The position numbers were made by a program, and so were the translations under genes. From Iris pallida (Eukaryota; Streptophyta; Magnoliopsida; Asparagales; Iridaceae), in NCBI GenBank assembly GCA_029216955.1, contig JANAVB010023996.1, positions 11,741,125-11,805,124 on the forward strand: DNA of 64,000 nucleotides. The letters run 5' to 3'. Below, one piece after another: positions 31,260 through 44,900 of the stretch; position 1 is the first letter of the stretch, and every line of letters begins with the position of its first letter. The notes under the pieces are model-generated. The model searched no databases. It had not been told where the DNA came from and saw only the letters and a program-made list of their open reading frames with translations.

Positions 31260-33367
31260 TGGCATGACCCGTACCCGCTTTTCGGATACGAGACGTGTCC
31301 AAGCCTGCCAACAGTCGTAGAGTCGGCGGTAGAACGCTGTCAAGCCCGCAATAAATAAATGCTTAAAATAAACTTTATTGCTCATTCATATTTCTAAATT
31401 GATTACAATATTGACAACATTTATAATTAAAGAAAATATAAGATTCTTACAATTAACGAAAATGATACCATTTTTATCTAATTTCTAGGTTTCTGCCTGC
31501 TAGTACACCCGTGTCTCCCAATGCTAAGTGAAGCCACAACTAACCTAAAAAATATTGGTCTCAGTCAGGAATGGAATGAGTACATTCTCATAATAGTTTC
31601 AATAAATGACAAAATCCATAAATATGTAAATAATAATGAAATACACGACGAAAAGATAAGCATGGAATCATGGCAAGAATTAAGCGTGGTGAAAATGATA
31701 AGTGAGTACTAAAACAGAGTAGACATGTAGCTAGCAATGTATACCATAGAACTAGAAACTGTATCTATCTAATGAGTTGAAATACTACATCGACATGTAA
31801 ACGACTAAGGGTAAATCTGGCACCCCGCACATGAAATGTTCGACTGCTATCAAGCACAAATAAGATCCGGCACCCTGCACGTAAAATATGCGAATGCTAT
31901 CAGACACGAATAGTTTTGGGTTTTTTTACATGTCTAGAGTATTTTCCCGCCTGACCAGTACTCATGGATCCAAACAGGTCACGAACACGGTAATAGATTG
32001 GTCACGAATAATATGTAAAGAATCTATAACTACTATCTCGTGTAACATCATGTCAAGAACCAATAAATATAAATATAAAATACTACTACACACATGATTC
32101 ATAGAGGTAATCAAATATGAGAACTATTAGAGATGTACTCGCCTAAGGTCCTGTGTGGGTGAAACTGATAGTACAACCAGTCAGATGAGTCACTAAAGTC
32201 AACACATGCAAAAGTCTTCGGGTGCTGGAATAAACATTACCAATATTTTCAGAATAGTCAAATTAGATAGAATTTCCTGTCCTTAAGTTCAATTCTGGAC
32301 ACAGGAGCAAAACGGTAATTTTGGATCAAAACGGTATCCACCGTTGGACCCGCTTTGCACCGAAAAGCGTGCCAAAGTCTATAGTCTCTAAAGTCATCAA
32401 ACTATATGTCTATAGGTTCTGTTTTTCGATACGAACCCAACCGTATGTCCAAAGTTGGATTACGGCAGGCCGTGCACAAAATTGCCCGTTGAGTCCGATC
32501 GTGGGGCCTACAAAATGACGATCCGATCAACTGTCTCAGAATCAGACCAAACTTGGCATATAGAACCAAAAAATGAGATGGTCCTATTGGCGCAAGTTTT
32601 GTTTTGATCTGACGAGCGTGTACAAAGTAATTAGAAAATTTGCAAAGAGGCCGATACGGTGAATTTTGACGGATACGCATCAAATTCGTCGCGCACACGC
32701 AACCAATTTGAATTTTGTCAAAGGCTCACATGTCCACGAAGTCGATACGCACCTTTCGATACTTTTGGTTCGCGAAAATGTTGCTCGGTTTGGTGGAATG
32801 CACGTCGTATCGGAGGATTTTTTTAGATTTCTTTAATATTTTAAAATAGTTTTTCGCCAATCTTTGGAATCCGATTTCTCGGTACGTAGTCGATGAAATG
32901 AACTTCTGTAAATTGGGTTGTGGAGTCTGATATGTTGTCTAGATCTGCCATTAGTTGGTTCCTGAAAACTCCTTATAGTTGGTTCAGAATTTGCCTTCCA
33001 ATCAAGGGTTTTGGGACTACATTCTTGTTCTATTTTCAACGGGTTTTTATCGATCTTTACCTCAAATTTCTGAACAATCCGGTTAGCTTTTCCTAATTCT
33101 ATCTACTGGGGTTTCAAGAGGGTCAACTAGGCTTCGTGCAAGGTTTTACGGAATCAAATATGATCTAGTATACGCTGAGGAACTACAATGAAAAGGGACA
33201 TACCTGGCTTACGCACACTGACTGTACCCCGCGACTGCTGTTGCCCCTGGCCGGCCGGTGGTGCTGTCGCTGCGGCGGTCTGACGCTGGAAGGGGCGCCA
33301 GGTATAGATGGTGGTCATGGCAAGGGATGGCATGGGTTAAGGTTTAGGTTTTAGCTTTCTCCCATTG
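31260..33367 (-). mobile_element. Element C left LTR, first part
   Basis: It begins TGGCATGACCCGTACCCG (the other copy has TGTCACGACCCGCACCCG) and aligns with 46029-48118. Short frames here have no domain and are not conserved between copies. It ends at the CATTG target site of element B. Confidence 0.85.
33363..33367. other. Target-site duplication of element B, left (CATTG)
   Basis: CATTG is repeated at 40910-40914. Confidence 0.88.
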
Positions 33368-33769
33368 TGTGAGACTCGTCTCACAGTATCGGTATTTATA
33401 TACGGATACGTATTTTGTAGTGTATTTCATATTTTCTTGATTTTTGTAATGCTTTAAAATTTTCCTAACTTATAGATTTTCTTCTTGGCCGGCATACCGC
33501 CAGTATACCGGAGTATACCGACGGTATACCGTCCAGACAGATTTTCCATATTTTAGATATTTTCGATTTCAGATATTTTCATGAATAGTGTTTCCGATAT
33601 TTTGATGAATAGTGTTTTGGATATTTTGATGAATAGTATTTAGATATTTTCATCAATAGTATAGATGCGCCCTATTACCCATTGGATATTTGGTTTTGTT
33701 TTGATGGTTAGGATTGACTTAGATTTTGACATGGATCACCATCCGACGGCTAAGATTAATTCCCCCTTC

Positions 33770-33777
33770 TATATATA
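33770..33777 (+). promoter_or_regulatory. LTR TATA box (element B 5' LTR)
   Basis: TATATATA is followed by the CT-rich tract 33780-33851, typical of a plant core promoter and transcribed leader. The counterpart is at 38027-38034. Confidence 0.6.
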
Positions 33778-35687
33778 CCATTTTACTTTCTCTCTCCTCT
33801 CTTTTTTTATTCTTTTCACTCTCTCTTCATTTCTTCTTCCCTCTCTCCCCCTTGGAGCTTGCCAAGAGCTTGGCCTTGAGGCCTTGGGTGTGGTGTCTAA
33901 CCCCCCTAGGAGGAGGAGTAGAAGATTAGGCTTGGAGCTTAACCTAGGCAAGTACATCTTGCCAAATCCATGAACTATATTATTTTATTATTATTTTTGT
34001 TTCCCTTGGTATTAAATGCTTAGAATTTTTCCAAAATCATTTTGTTAAATATGTTTTGCTTATGATTTTCGTATATATGCATGTTTCCAAAATTTGTTTA
34101 AGCAAGGTTTTGATTTTCTGTTAAAATCCAATATGGACTTAGTAGAAAACTTGGTATCAAGAGTGATACTAGTGTTACCATCATGGATCTTAGTCATATA
34201 TACATATATGAGGCCCTCACATAGTTTGTATATCATGGATTTTAAGTTTGGTGGCAATCGGAACCCGTTTCGGTGTCCCGAGAACCCCTATTTTGGAGTA
34301 TTTTGAGATATTGATCTATCAAATCTTTGAATTTGTGAAATATAATAGTTCCATGTTGTAGGAAATTCAATTCTATTCAATTTTGACTTTTGAAAGTCCG
34401 AATTTCGATTTAAAATGAAGTTTTTATGGCCGAAACAAGTTTTGGCAAAATTCTGAATTTTGTTGCTGTTTGAAAAACCGGTATACCGCCGGTATGCCGC
34501 AGTATACCGCCGGTATGCCATTTTTTGCACCAGAAACCTTCTGTCTTTAGGCCGGTATACCGCCGGTATACCGCCGGTATGCCGTTTTATGCTGTTTTAG
34601 TCTGTTTTTGCCCGTTTCTGCCCGTTTTTGTCCGTTTTTGATATATACTTCGATTGTAATGATTTTTTAACATGATTAGATGATCTTGTATAGTTAGAGA
34701 ATGCTTGTACACCCTATATACACTTGACACTAGCATATGTTCAATCATTTTCTATGAAATGTACTTAGTTTTAATTATTCTTTCCCACATGCCATGATAT
34801 GTCTTTTGATAGATTCTTTCTTACAAGCTATGATAATTGTTGCCATGCCTTCTTTGCTTATATGATAATGGCCCATCGTGGCATACTCTTCTTACATGTC
34901 TTCTTTGCTTACATGATAGTGACACGTCGTGGTGCACTCTCGTACATGTCTTTCTTGCTTACATGATAGTGGCATGTCATGGCGCACTCCCTATAGTGGC
35001 TCGTCGTAGCGCACTACCAGCTTCCAGTTTATGATGTTTTTTTGTTATGGCTTGTTATGGTGCACATTCTCGTTATTGTCCAGTCTTGCATGCTCATGTC
35101 TAGGATGGATTCTGCGGAATGCCACACCCAGAATCCAAGAAAATGGTAAGGATTATATAACTAGATTGATCATTAGAACATGGGTGGGGAGGATTTCCCA
35201 GTTACCTGTTGCCTTCGGTCTAGGTCGTTATAACATTTAATTTAAGGGTTTGGAGCTATCCGTCGAGATGAGCACTCTCCCAGCTTCACCGTCGTGTGGG
35301 AGCACAAAGTCACTCTTGTAATCAAAACCCGGCATGACCAATAGGTGGCAGCAGGCAGGTAACCGGACTTGGAATTCTCAAACTTGTATTTTTTAGTAAT
35401 AAGGATTGTGACAACCCTAGTTAGCTAATGTATAAAGCCGTACTCATTGCTTGGCCGTAACTTTTGTATGGAGTCCAGTCTAGTCTATTTTGTCTATGCA
35501 GTGTCCGGATTTGTTTATTTTTAGTACATCCTTGTTTATGCTTTACTTTTGCCGGTAAATGATTAGATACTAAAGTTCTGTTCAGGAGAAGGGTTACAAC
35601 CCCGGTCCTTGTTTGGTTTACGGGTTGTAACTTGGGTTCCAGAATACTCCCTAAGTCATCTAATCATTTGTCGTTCTATATAGACTT

Positions 35688-35840
35688 AACATGCTCACAT
35701 GCTCCAGTTACATGACATGCTCACATGCTCCAGTTACATGACATGCTCACATGCTCCAGTTACATGACATGCTCATATGCTCCAGTTATATAACATGCTC
35801 ACATGTTCTAGTTACTTAACATGCTCACATGTCTAGTTTA
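35688..35840 (+). repeat. About 26-bp tandem repeat (element B 5' LTR)
   Basis: Five to six copies of ACATGCTCACATGCTCCAGTT plus a short spacer. The same array is at 39956-40108 in the 3' LTR. Confidence 0.9.
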
Positions 35841-36641
35841 TGTTTCATGTTCACATGCTTCCTTTTTCTTACATGTACACAGTTTATATTTCGTCACATG
35901 TCCTTTACTTTATGCTACATGTTGCTTTACTTATTGTCTTTCCTATTCTCGGGATAAGTGCATTGGTAGCGCACGAGTCTTGATTTGCTTTTACTCATCT
36001 CTCTCTCTCTATCCATTGCTATGATTTGCATGCTGGTTTTTAGTTCATAGTTTGGCTTCCTTTGTGGTACTTGCTATTGGGGGTCTGACCCCACTGGTTT
36101 TGCATTGACCAGATCTGATAGAGGAGCCCGGAGGATCTTCCGTACCTTCAACTCGTTGGTGATTATCCAGAGCACCAGAGTACCTTAGTGGGTTTTCTAT
36201 TTTATTCTCCCACTAGTTATGTACATTATTCTTTTGTGGCGTTTAGCCTCCGAGCACGTGTTTAGCTCGTGTTTTGGACTTGACATTTAGCCTACGGGCC
36301 AGAACATGATTTGCGTATTCTAGACTATAGCTAGAGCTTATCATGTATGACTATTACTCTTGCTAGTCTTCACTCTGTATTACTAGCTTCATGATCATTG
36401 ATATATGATAGTTTGGGACGCTTTACTATTTTATATTCCAGTTGATCTTACTTCTTGTACATTGTTTACTGCCTGTGATTGAGATACCTAGGATTGCTTG
36501 ACCCAGGATTGCCTGTTGGATTGTAGTAGTAACCCCCGTCTATACAGCTTATACGTTATTTCGGAGTACTGGAGTACTTTGGTATACGTAGCTGGCCTGG
36601 TCCGTCCCTACTTGCCAGTATTCTGGTTCTGGGGCGTGACA

Positions 36642-37624
36642 TAGGTTTAAGTGGTGGCCCACGCAGGTCTGATTTATCAGATATGTGGGGGTTACTGATA
36701 TTTAGATATCTCAGTCACAATTCTGTTTTATTGATATCCTTCGTGTTATTCTATATCTCTGATCCTTTACCTGATATCTGCCTTGATCGTTGATCTTTCA
36801 TGTTTCCTCGATTTAATCCTTGTGTCCTTTAACTTTCAAGGGAATTGTTCTTAATCCTTCGGACCATCTTGTTTGGGTTCTGCCGATGGCAGTCAGTAAT
36901 CTTCTATTAGGCCAGTTATAGAGGATCAGTTTTAGCATTCAGGGGCAGTGTTCAGAGTTGACCCGAGGGCAGAGGTGTCAGTTCAGCCTGATCAGCCAGT
37001 AGGGTCAGTCCTGCCAGAGTCCAACTTCATCGGCTACCCCGACAGTCCAGCAGTATATGGCTCATGTACCGGTTCAGCACCAGTAGGTTAGAGCAGCAGT
37101 TCTGAGACGTAGGCAGGCAGAGTTTGGTATGTTAGAGCAGTTTTGGCTGAGGACGGTCATGTTGTAGGTATTATCCTATTTTGCTTCCACTCTTAATTAT
37201 CTCTTGGGTTACGCATATTTGGCGAGTTTCTCGTCCCACTCTTCTGTCTTCGTAGTCGAGGCATGTGATAACTTCATTAGGTATCGACTACGAAGATACG
37301 TCCTAGGTAGAGTCATGTCTTGGATTAAGTCATTGGTACCGACTTATTTTGAGAATTGACTTTTATCTAAGTTGTGGAGTCAGCGTAGGCCTGCTCCTAC
37401 TCAACTGACTCAGGAGACATATTTATTCATATGCCTCCATCCCTTCTTGATTGTAGTTAGTGTTATCGCTTACGCATTTACTTATATTACTGTTGTCTTT
37501 ATCTTACCAACATGCCATGCTTTGTTTTGATTGACATAATTTTTCAACTCTTTGGTTTGGTTTTCATGCTTGACTAGATTTAGGAAATTTCGAGGACGAA
37601 ATTTATTTTTAAGTTGTGGAGAGT
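36642..37624 (+). mobile_element. Element B internal region
   Basis: The interior is 983 bp. About 36940-37150 is rich in CAG/GTCAG (Gln/Pro/Val-type codons) and could be a trace of gag N-terminus, but no frame is open over a useful length. The 3' part holds ATTTCGAGGACGAAATTT at about 37588-37605. Nothing else is recognised. Confidence 0.85.
36652..36669 (+). promoter_or_regulatory. Primer-binding site, tRNA-Ile(AAU) type (element B)
   Basis: TGGTGGCCCACGCAGGTC differs by one base from the LARD-1 site, 10 nt inside the LTR. Confidence 0.7.
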
Positions 37625-40600
37625 TGTGAGACTCGTCTCACAGTATCGGTATTTATATACGGATACGTATTTTGTAGTGTATTTCGTATTTTCTTGATTT
37701 TCGTAATGCTTTAAAATTTTCCTAACTTATAGATTTTCTTCTTGGCCGGCATACCGCCAGTATACCGGAGTATACCGACGGTATACCGTCCAGACAGATT
37801 TTCCACATTTTAGATATTTTCGATTTCAGATATTTTCATGAATAGTGTTTCCGATATTTTGATGAATAGTGTTTTGGATATTTTGATGAATAGTGTTTAG
37901 ATATTTTCATGAATAGTGTAGATGTGCCCTATTACCCATTGGATATTTGGTTTTGTTTTGATGGTTAGGATTGACTTAGATTTTGACATGGATCACCATC
38001 CGACGGCTAAGATTAATTCCCACTTCTATATATACCATTTTACTTTCTCTCTCCTCTCTTTTTTCATTCTTTTCACTCTCTCTTCATTTCTTCTTCCCTC
38101 TCTCCCCCTTGGAGCTTGCCAAGAGCTTGGCCTTGAGGCCTTGGGTGTGGTGTCTAACCCCCCTAGGAGGAGGAGTAGAAGATTAGGCTTGGAGCTTAAC
38201 CTAGGTAAGTACATCTTGCCAAATCCATGAACTATATTGTTTTATTGTTATTTTTGTTTCCCTTGGTATTAAATGCTTAGAATTTTTCCAAACTCATTTT
38301 GTTAAATATGTTTTCCTTATGATTTTCGTATAAATGCATGTTTCCAAAATTTGTTTAAGCAAGGTTTTGATTTTTTGTTAAAACCTAATATGGACATAGT
38401 AGAAAACTTGGTATCAAGAGTGATACTAGTGTTACCATCATGGATCTTAGTCATATATACATATATGAGGCCCTCACATAGTTTGTATATCATGGATTTT
38501 AAGTTTGGTGGCAATCGGAACCCGTTTCGGTGTCCCGAGAACCCCTATTTTGGAGTATTTTGAGATATTGATCTATCAAATCTTTGAATTTGTGAAATAT
38601 AATAGTTCCATGTTGTAGGAAATTCAATTCTATTCAATTTTGACTTTTGAAAGTCCGAATTTCGATTTAAAATGAAGTTTTTATGGCCGAAACAAGTTTT
38701 GGCAAAATTCTGAATTTTGTTGCTGTTTGAAAAACCGGTATACCGCCGGTATGCCGCAGTATACCGCCGGTATGCCATTTTTTGCACCAGAAACCTTCTG
38801 TCTTTAGGCCGGTATACCGCCGGTATGCCGCAGTATACCGCCGGTATGCCGTTTTATGCTGTTTTAGTCTGTTTTTTGCCCGTTTCTGCCCGTTTTTGTC
38901 CGTTTTTGATATTTTCTTCGATTGTAATGATTTCTTAACATGATTAGATGATCTTGTATAGTTAGAGAATGCTTGTACACCCTATATACACTTGACACTA
39001 GCATATGTTCAATCATTTTCTATGAAATGTACTTAGTTTTAATTATTCTTTCCCACATGCCATGATATGTCTTTTGATAGATTCTTTCTTACAAGCTATG
39101 ATAATTGTTGCCATACCTTCTTTGCTTACATGATAATGGCCCGTCGTGGCGCACTCTTCTTACATGTCTTCTTTGCTTACATGATAGTGACCCGTCGTGG
39201 TGCACTCTCGTACATGTCTTTCTTGCTTACATGATAGTGGCCTGTCATGGCGCACTCCCTATAGTGGCTCGTCGTAGTGCACTACCAGCTTCCAGTTTAT
39301 GATGTTTTCTTGTTGTGGCTTGTTATGGTGCACATTCTCGTTATTGTCCAGTCTTGCATGCTCATGTCTAGGATGGATTCTGCGGAATGCCACACCCAGA
39401 ATCCAAGAAAATGGTAAGGATTATATAACTAGATTGATCATTAGAACATGGGTGGGAAGGATTTCCCAGTTACCTGTTGCCTTCGGTCTAGGTCGTTATA
39501 ACATTTAATTTAAGGGTTTGGAGCTATCCGTCGAGATGAGCACTCTTCCAGCTTCACCGTCGGGTGGGAGCACAAAGTCACTCTTGTAATCAAAACCCGG
39601 CATGACCAATAGGTGGCAGCAGGCAGGTAACCGGACTTGGAATTCTCAAACTTGCATTTTTTAGTAATAAGGATTGTGACAACCCTAGTTAGCTAATGTA
39701 TAAAGCCGTACTCATTGCTTGGCCGTGACTTTTGTATGGAGTCCAGTCTAGTCTATTTTGTCTATGCAGTGTCCGGATTTGTTTATTTTCAGTACATCCT
39801 TGTTTATGCTTTACTTTTGCCGGTAAATGATTAGATACTAAAGTTCTGTTCAGGAGAAGGGTTACAACTCCGGTCCTTGTTTGGTTTACGGGTTGTAACT
39901 TGGGTTCCAGAATACTTCCTAAGTCATCTAATCATTTGTCATTCTATATAGACTTAACATGCTCACATACTCCAGTTACATGACATGCTCACATGCTCCA
40001 GTTACATGACATGCTCACATGCACCAGTTACATGACATGCTCACATGCCCCAGTTATATAACATGCTCACATGTTCTAGTTACTTAACATGCTCACATGT
40101 CTAGTTTATGTTTCATGTTCACATGCTTCCTTTTCCTTACATGTACACAGTTTACATTTAGTCACATGTCCTTTACTTTATGCTACATGTTGCTTTACTT
40201 ATTGTCTTTCCTATTCTCGGGATAAGTGCATTGGTAGCGTACGAGTCTTGATTTGCTTTTACTCATCTCTCTCTCTCTATCCATTGCTATGATTTACATG
40301 CTAGTTTTTAGTTCATAGTTTGGCTTCCTTTGTGGTACTTGCTATTGGGGGTCTGACCCCACTGGTTTTGCATTGACCAGATCTGATAGAGGAGCCCGGA
40401 GGATCTTCCGTACCTTCCACTCGTTGGTGATTATCCAGAGCACCAGAGTACCTTAGTGGGTTTTCTATTTCATTCTTCCACTAGTTATGTACATTATTCT
40501 TTTGTGGCGTTTAGCCTCCGAGCACGTGTTTAGCTCGTGTTTTGGACTTGACATTTAGCCTACGGGCCAGAACATGATTTGCGTATTCTAGACTATAGCT

Positions 40601-40909
40601 AGAGCTTATCATGTATGACTATTACTCTTGCTAGTCTTCACTCTGTATTACTAGCTTCATGATCATTGATATATGATAGTTTGGGACGCTTTACTATTTT
40701 ATATTCCAGTTGATCTTACTTCTTGTACATTGTTTACTGCCTGTGATTGAGATACCTAGGATTGCTTGACCCAGGATTGCCTGTTGGATTGTAGTAGTAA
40801 CCCCCGTCTATACAGCTTATACGTTATTTCGGAGTACTGGAGTACTTTGGTATACGTAGCTGGCCTGGTCCGTCCCTACTTGCCAGTATTCTGGTTCTGG
40901 GGCGTGACA
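37625..40909 (+). mobile_element. Element B 3' LTR (3,285 bp)
   Basis: It is collinear with 33368-36641. The extra length comes mainly from one more unit in the GGTATACC cluster near 38810-38850. Confidence 0.92.
38027..38034 (+). promoter_or_regulatory. LTR TATA box (element B 3' LTR)
   Basis: It is the same TATATATA and CT-rich leader as in the 5' LTR. Confidence 0.55.
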
Positions 40910-40914
40910 CATTG
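40910..40914. other. Target-site duplication of element B, right (CATTG)
   Basis: It matches 33363-33367. It abuts TATATGTGG, the core promoter of the element C LTR. Confidence 0.88.
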
Positions 40915-41908
40915 TATATGTGGCACAAGGGGGGTTCGGTTACATTCGCGGGTGCCTGGGGAATGCCCGGGCTCGGGCTCGAGCTGGGCAGAGGCTGGGC
41001 TTTGGTTTTGTTTCAGTTTTTTTGATTTCAATTGTTTTCTTATCTTTTCTCTATAGTTATATGTATATATATATATATATACACACACACGCATATACCT
41101 TTATATATTTATCCTTATATATTAAACATATATATATATATATACCACAAATTCCATATAGACAATAAAATATTTTAAATATAATTAATATTTTCACAAT
41201 ATAAAAATTATAATTCTATATATATAAAATTTATGTAAATAAAATTACTTTATATTGTTCTATATATATAAAGCATGATTCTCGTATTCTATAAACCTAT
41301 TTATATATCTAAATAGATGTATATACATGTATATATGTGTACCCATGTAGATACTTATATAACATATATCTACAATACATCCTAAACCCAAAATCTAGTA
41401 AATTATTCTTAGCATCTTTTTTAGTATATTAAACTCTTTTATATAAGAAATACTTATTTATCCACTAAAATAATTACACTAATTAACTACACCAACAATT
41501 ATCAATATGGACATCTTTTGGACGTACTACATGTCTACATGGGTTTGGACTTGGTTTGGGTCCAGTCCGAGCTAAATCGGTACAACCAGATCTCCTAAAA
41601 TCATAATCTTAATTAATATATAATTAATTAATCAATAGGGGTTAAGTCGCAACTTAGCCTGGTTTTCCTAGTTGGGACATACTTATGGCTCGGCCTCCCT
41701 TGTCATGGCTGAAACACTAGTTAAGGCACACCACGGCACTATCCGTGCCACGATTTCTAGTCGTCTAGTACTTCAAAACTCAACCGTGGCTAAAGTCATC
41801 TACCGTAATAATTATCTAATTAATTATTTATAACATTCTAAAAATCACCATTTAAATAATTAAATTGTAAATAAAAAATATTTCAAATTTTCGGGAAGGA
41901 GAGCTACA
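40915..41908 (-). mobile_element. Element C left LTR, second part
   Basis: It aligns with 48122-48961 plus 52843-53066. It holds TA-rich simple sequence (41060-41160) and ends GGAGAGCTACA at the internal border. Confidence 0.85.
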
Positions 41909-44900
41909 AATATACCCACCTTAAAAATAATTTCATCCTCAAAATTCTAATTCATAACTATTCCTTAAAATTCAAAAAGAAAGTCTACCTTAACCTTGAT
42001 CTCCTTAAATTTTAATTCCTCAAAATAGTTTATATCCTCCTCTTAGCCATTTTGTAACTACATAACCTCTGGGACTTCTACCCACCTTTGGTCATACTAC
42101 TCCTCAAAACTAAAATTTTATAATCTTCTAACTAGTTGCTAACAATCCTACCAACAGATATCTAATGCATATGGCATCTATAATCCTCTCCTATCTATCA
42201 AGCAACCCAAAATTTAACAAGCAACAAAATTACACAAGTAGCTAAGAAATATTGATAAATTCTAATAAGCATGACCATTCGTCGCTCTGAAATATGAAGG
42301 ACAGGAAGATAAGAAAGAATAATCGAGAGCAAATATGAAGTTTCAAGAGCGGTAGAATATCCAATGATGCAGATAGAAAGAAAGTTTATGAACCATTGAC
42401 TTATTTGCTAGATTGGGCTACTCTAGTCCAGTCACTTGTTAAATTGAAGAACCCTTGTTTCTTAGAGGGGCTTGCAATCCATGCAACACAGAAATTTTAT
42501 TCTCGAAATTAATCTAAATATAATAGAACAGAATTTAAGAAATCAAGATTATGATCTTTTTCGTGGTTATTTAAACACACGAACAAGGGATATAAATGCA
42601 ATACAAGATCGTATCATGACTTCCAGGTAACTAGAATACGGGTTACGAATGACTTCACATTCTAAGAGGTGGAGACTACATAATAGGTACAGGGACCTAT
42701 TTCAGATAGTTCGATTTTTTAGTCCAAATATGGTGGTATGTATGGATGGATTTTACTGGGTCTTAATGGGTTCCCTGATTGGACATCAATCGTTCGTTGG
42801 ATGAACCTTGGATTTTAATCTATATAGACTGGACAAGATCCCAATGATAAAACTATTCCTATTAGGTTTGGGTAACCTAGAATAGGTTTCCACCCAAGTG
42901 TTGAGCTAGTTGCCAGTCAGGTTGGTTAGTTAGGTCCTTATAGCCCAAAAATGTGCCTTCAGTGACTTTTGTGTTTAAGTAGTACGTGAGGTCTCAATTT
43001 GGTGGCACACTCGTGGCATGTGCGTAGTGGACTTCGAGATCACAACCATATAATGGGTCGAATGAATTGAGTCGAGGTTGAAGCTCTAATGGAAGTTGGG
43101 AAGTATACCGATATTATGGTAAGGGTTATAGCTAGTCCTTTTGATCTGAAAGTCGTACCACAAAATAGAGTACAAGGGGACGTGTTTGAGTGGGACATAA
43201 TATACCTAGATGAAGGTGGACTCGTCTAGATCTTGTATATGAAATTTGTTGGAAGGTAACAGCTAGTATCACGCTCCAAATATTAACGTCACGGTCAGGG
43301 ACACCAAGGATCTAAATAAAGTGTTTGTTTATAAGGCACAAATTATATATTTTTATTTTTTTAGTGGGAACCAACTTATCTGTTCAATCGGTAATACTAG
43401 TAAATCCTAAAATTTAGAGATTGACATCCTATATACGTCAGGAATTTATTTTTCGAATTTAAACCAAGACAAAGTTTAAGATGAATGAAGTTAGAGCAAT
43501 TCAAGTCATGATCACGGGGTAATAGATACCGTGATACGATAGGTATGGGTCCAGTTTTAAGATCGTTTTCCAATTTCGAATAGACGGAACGTGATTCCGC
43601 AATAGCTTTCATGGCCATAGATGATATGGCGAGCTAAGTTTAACATTCTAGGTGTAACTTTGCTCAAATATGGGTATTTGCTTTTCTTCATTAAGTAAAA
43701 GGAAAATTACTAAAGAGTACCAGGAAGAGGGAATCGAATCTGAATACGGGGTTCCAAAGGGGATCGCACAATTCGAGAGAGTTTTTAAGGCAGTTGCGGA
43801 TGAGATCCTAGAGACATCTACATCTCAATCCGCGTAGGTTAATCAGAGGGAGAGCGGACCGAGTGCACTATGGTTGATCATACCATAATACATCAATTCT
43901 GATTAGACAATATATTAGTAGGCATCCCCAATAAACATATGTCTTGAATCAAGCTCGATAAAAGAGTGAGCTTATAAAACTAGGCTTTAATAGCAGCGTT
44001 GGTCAAGGTAGTCAAAATACAAGTATGCGAGATTTTTGAAAGGAGGCACAAGTAGTTCGAGTTTTGTGAGAATTAAAACTTTACTTGGTGTTCTTGCTTA
44101 TACAGTCATCCTACTATCTTCTTATCCATATGGCCTTGGTCGACTAATGGGTTATGGACCTCTAAATTCTATATTCTAGGTAAACCTATTAGTGTCAGTC
44201 AATTACCTCGTTAATAGATCACAAGGACCACGAAATGCTAGGTTGGGAGACATGCTACCCAACTTACAGAACTTTCACTAGTATCGGATTTGGATCTTTA
44301 GTGGACATACAGGGCAGTTTCCTATCCTTTGTAGTATCCTAAATTTGTAATCACGTTTGAAGCCATTTTACCGAGAATTTATGCCTCGCTAGTGTACACA
44401 TAGCTGCATTAAACCCTTGGTTCCACAACTCAAGGTATGTTGCGATAACGAGTACCCTATCAACTCTATCTAATCTTGACATAACAACTCAAGGATGAAA
44501 TAAGACGACCAAGACATAATTTTAATAATGTTCGATCACCCACGCTTACTTGAAATTATTTTAACTTAGGGGTCATGCCACGCCAGTTCGCTGCTGGCAG
44601 CAGTGAACCAGCAGTCTCGATAATTCAAATAAGTGACGACAGTGCACTGCTGTCTTGTCATCCCAACTCATCAAAATTATTCTAACTATATCCCCAAGAA
44701 TATCAAAGGAGTTTAAAATATCATACAAGTTGATAAAGATAGAGAAAGTGCAAGTATCTGTTCTTCAAGTATAAGATCAGCTTCTTGAAAAGAAAATAAT
44801 TGATTAGGAAGGATAATGATCGAAGTCGAAATAAGTAAAAAAAAATCTTATAATCCATATTCCATGGATATTCAGTATTCAACGATTGAGAGGAAACTTT

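Larger units (their letters stand above)
33368..36641 (+). mobile_element. Element B 5' LTR (3,274 bp)
   Basis: TATATATA lies at 33770-33777, followed by about 70 bp of pyrimidine-rich leader. Internal repeats are GGTATACC palindrome clusters (33490-33532 and 34480-34585), about 50-bp units with CTTACATGATAGTGGC (34840-35000), and about 26-bp units ACATGCTCACATGCTCCAGTT (35688-35840). The small frames (66-102 residues) are duplicated in the other LTR but have no known domain. Confidence 0.92.
33368..40909 (+). mobile_element. Element B: non-autonomous element with 3.28-kb LTRs and 983-bp interior
   Basis: The LTRs are at 33368-36641 and 37625-40909, the interior at 36642-37624, with duplication CATTG. 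The LTR begins with the perfect hairpin TGTGAGACTCGTCTCACA and ends GGGGCGTGACA. The primer site (36652-36669) is tRNA-Ile-like, and the 3' end of the interior carries ATTTCGAGGACGAAATTT about 35 bp before the LTR. There is no gag or pol frame. The LTRs are almost identical by eye, so the insertion is recent. Confidence 0.92.

Noticed and set aside
33665..33973. 102-residue frame duplicated at 37922-38230
   Set aside because: The duplication is just the two LTRs of element B. The frame spans the TATA box and the CT-rich leader and has no domain.
40766..41168. Plus-strand frames crossing the end of B into C, and the similar one at 48128-48424
   Set aside because: They cross an element boundary or run into TA-rich simple sequence, and are not conserved as codons between the two C LTRs.
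44578..44660. CTGCTGGCAGCAG hairpin as a possible microRNA precursor
   Set aside because: The stem is only about 6 bp; no extended fold-back of precursor length is apparent by eye.
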